Below are positions 62,639 to 64,000 of a stretch of 64,000 nucleotides of DNA, piece after piece; position 1 is the first letter of the stretch, and each line of letters opens with the position of its first letter. A program made the translations under genes and the position numbers. Origin of the DNA: Janthinobacterium lividum. GTDB lineage: Bacteria; Pseudomonadota; Gammaproteobacteria; Burkholderiales; Burkholderiaceae_D. Under the pieces are notes generated by a model, which did not search any database, was not told the origin of the DNA, and worked only from the letters and a program-made list of their open reading frames with translations. The DNA lies in assembly GCF_011601275.1 (NCBI RefSeq), contig NZ_JAAOLY010000004.1:248001-312000 (forward strand), written 5' to 3'.

Positions 62639-63348
62639 GGCGCCACCTGCGCGCTGGAGCCGGGTACGCCGCCGCAATGCAGCGGTAGGGGCAGGGCGAT
62701 GCTGCTGGCGGGCCGCGCGTCGGCGTTGGCGACCTGCGTGCCCAGCCAGGCCGAGACGGCGCCCACGTCGGCATCCGACAGGCGCTGCGCCACTTGCGCC
62801 ATGCAGTCGGGAGCGTGGGCGCGGCGGATGCCGTTCTTCCATGCGCCCAGCTGGGCGTTGATATAGTCGCGCGGCAAGCCCAGCAAGCCGGGGATGGCGG
62901 GCGCCACGCCGGCCAGCTGCTGGCCGTGGCAGGCGATACAGGCGGGTATCTTTTTGCCGGCATCACCGCGCAGCACCAGCTGCTGTCCGCGCGCCAGGGC
63001 CGTCGTGCCGGCGCCGCTGGGCTGGGCCGGCGGCGGGGCAGGGTGCTGTGCCGCAAAATACTCGGCGATTTCGCGCAGGTAATCGTCAGGCAAGTGCTCG
63101 ACCATATAGTTCATCATCGGATACTGGCGCCGTCCCTCGCGAAAATTCAGCAGCTGGTTGTACAGGTAGCCGGCAGGCTTGCCGGCGATGCGGGGAAAGA
63201 AGGCATCGTGCTTTTCCTGTTGCGCATGACAAGACGTGCACGCCTTGATGCGCTGCTCCAGGCTGTCGTGGCTGGCGGAGATGGCAGCGGGCGCGGCTAT
63301 GGCCAGCATCAGCACGAGGGGAGAATGCAGTAGCATGGAAAGTCGCAT
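62635..63348 (-). CDS. Di-haem cytochrome c (c4/c553-like)
   Basis: A 237-residue exported protein with a signal peptide ending near AISA-SH and two CxxCH haem sites (CTSCH, CIACH), each in a class-I cytochrome domain; the layout resembles cytochrome c4. It is probably a periplasmic electron carrier to a terminal oxidase or to the triheme partner. ATG 63348 has AGGTGA upstream. The C-terminal tail has a further cysteine (LHCGGVPG), an unusual feature. Confidence 0.88.
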   Translation of the reverse strand: MRLSMLLHSPLVLMLAIAAPAAISASHDSLEQRIKACTSCHAQQEKHDAFFPRIAGKPAGYLYNQLLNFREGRRQYPMMNYMVEHLPDDYLREIAEYFAAQHPAPPPAQPSGAGTTALARGQQLVLRGDAGKKIPACIACHGQQLAGVAPAIPGLLGLPRDYINAQLGAWKNGIRRAHAPDCMAQVAQRLSDADVGAVSAWLGTQVANADARPASSIALPLPLHCGGVPGSSAQVAP

Positions 63349-63429
63349 GGGGAAATCACCTGTCTCGTCGGTCTGTGTCGCGTGCCGGTGTTGCTGCCCG
63401 GATGTTGTTACCCTAGCATATACCGGGTA

Positions 63430-63444
63430 CTGTCACTGTGACAG
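63430..63444. promoter_or_regulatory. Palindrome CTGTCAC-T-GTGACAG in the divergent cytochrome/MocR region
   Basis: A perfect 7-1-7 inverted repeat lies between the leftward cytochrome operon (start 63348) and the rightward MocR gene (start 63489). A regulator encoded next to its operator is common, so this is a candidate site for autoregulation by the MocR protein. Confidence 0.5.
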
Positions 63445-63488
63445 GATCAGTTGTGCAATAAAACCACGGATCAGTTTGAGGAGCAGGG

Positions 63489-64000
63489 TTGAAACGATAT
63501 GAGGAATTGGCGGAAGAAGTCGGCGCCATGATCAGCACGCAGCTGTTGCTGCCAGGCGATAAATTGCCGTCCGTGCGCCAGCAGCATGCGCGCAGGGGCG
63601 TGAGTCCGTCGACGGTATTCCAGGCGTATTACTTGCTCGAGGCGCGCGGCATGATCGTCTCGCGTCCCCGCTCCGGCTACTACGTGGCGCCGCAGCGCGC
63701 CGCGCTGGCGCCCGAGCCGGACAGTTCGCATCCGCTGGCCGCCAGCACCACGGTCGACGTCAGCGACCTCGTGTTCGAGGTGCTGGGCGCCGTGGGCGCG
63801 CGCGATATCGTGCCGTTCGGCTCGGCGTTTCCCAGCCCGCTTCTGTTTCCGATGGAACGGCTGGCGCGGGCCGTGTCGGCCAGCATGCGCCGCCTCGATC
63901 CGTGGAGCACCGTCACGGATTTGTCCTTGGGTAATGCCGAGCTGCGTCGTCAGATCGCCCTGCGCTACCAGCTCGACGGCGTGCCCGTTTCCAGCGAGGA
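63489..64000 (+). CDS. MocR/GntR-family transcriptional regulator (partial)
   Basis: The gene starts at TTG 63489, preceded by GAGGAGCAGGG, and runs off the window end after 170 codons. The N-terminal winged HTH is GntR-type (KLPSVRQQHARRGVSPSTVFQ, then YLLEARGMIVSRPRSGYYV), followed by a linker and the start of an aminotransferase-like fold-type I domain (VPFGSAFPSPLLFP). MocR proteins bind PLP and often control vitamin B6 or amino acid metabolism. It is divergent from the cytochrome operon, with a palindrome between them. Confidence 0.9.
   Translation, partial: MKRYEELAEEVGAMISTQLLLPGDKLPSVRQQHARRGVSPSTVFQAYYLLEARGMIVSRPRSGYYVAPQRAALAPEPDSSHPLAASTTVDVSDLVFEVLGAVGARDIVPFGSAFPSPLLFPMERLARAVSASMRRLDPWSTVTDLSLGNAELRRQIALRYQLDGVPVSSE

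Overview
This 64 kb window has GC-rich, strongly coding-biased DNA with no rRNA, no complete tRNA, no insertion sequence, no phage and no CRISPR array. Gene content points to a betaproteobacterium of the Oxalobacteraceae type (Janthinobacterium/Duganella/Massilia-like): polyhydroxyalkanoate (PHA) genes, a Tad pilus locus, DctB/DctD-type signalling, a PEP-CTERM protein and many sensory proteins. The genus is inferred, because no marker gene is present.

Layout. (1) 1-5.6 kb, minus strand: a five-gene unit of an SsuABC/TauABC-type ABC importer followed by a DctB-like kinase and a DctD-like sigma-54 activator cut by the window start. A near-consensus sigma-54 promoter with upstream inverted repeats lies in front of it. 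(2) 5.9-12.9 kb: a small lipoprotein, a winged-helix regulator, an MtfA-like peptidase, a LytS/LytTR two-component pair and a beta-lactamase-fold hydrolase fused to TPRs. (3) 12.9-16.1 kb: a structured intergenic element, then a polar amino acid ABC importer. (4) 16-26 kb: stress and housekeeping genes (Usp, phaB, DksA-like, VOC protein, hyi, rhlE, a chemoreceptor). (5) 26-29 kb: YcaC-like hydrolase and a YtcJ-like amidohydrolase.

(6) 29-41 kb: a Tad/Flp pilus island in two divergent units. Three TadE/TadG-like minor-pilin genes run leftward. A LuxR-type regulator, flp, cpaA, cpaB, cpaC, a small lipoprotein, cpaE, cpaF, tadB and tadC run rightward. Together they supply pilin, prepilin peptidase, outer-membrane secretin, localisation ATPase, motor and platform. 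(7) 41-48 kb: suhB, trmJ, a LysR/MFS pair, and a Tat-subunit/GMC-dehydrogenase/lipase operon. (8) 48-55 kb: a 1,212-residue c-di-GMP protein with three receiver domains, a PhaF-like phasin, TetR, a TPR protein and a LOG-family protein.

(9) 55-64 kb: a PEP-CTERM protein with a candidate sigma-54 promoter, a YgjP-like peptidase, a KGG stress protein and a second phasin, purU, yaeQ, a GGSG-repeat adhesin-like protein, an RlmI N-terminal half without its methyltransferase domain, two c-type cytochromes, and a MocR regulator cut by the window end.

Themes: carbon storage (phaB plus two phasins), surface attachment (Tad pilus, c-di-GMP, PEP-CTERM, DUF2807) and periplasmic oxidation (the GMC/Tat pair, with a triheme cytochrome elsewhere in the window that could be its missing subunit). 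The least explained elements are the 119-bp fold at 12892-13010, the cruciform at 2783-2850 and the stand-alone RlmI half. All calls come from reading the sequence; no database search was run.
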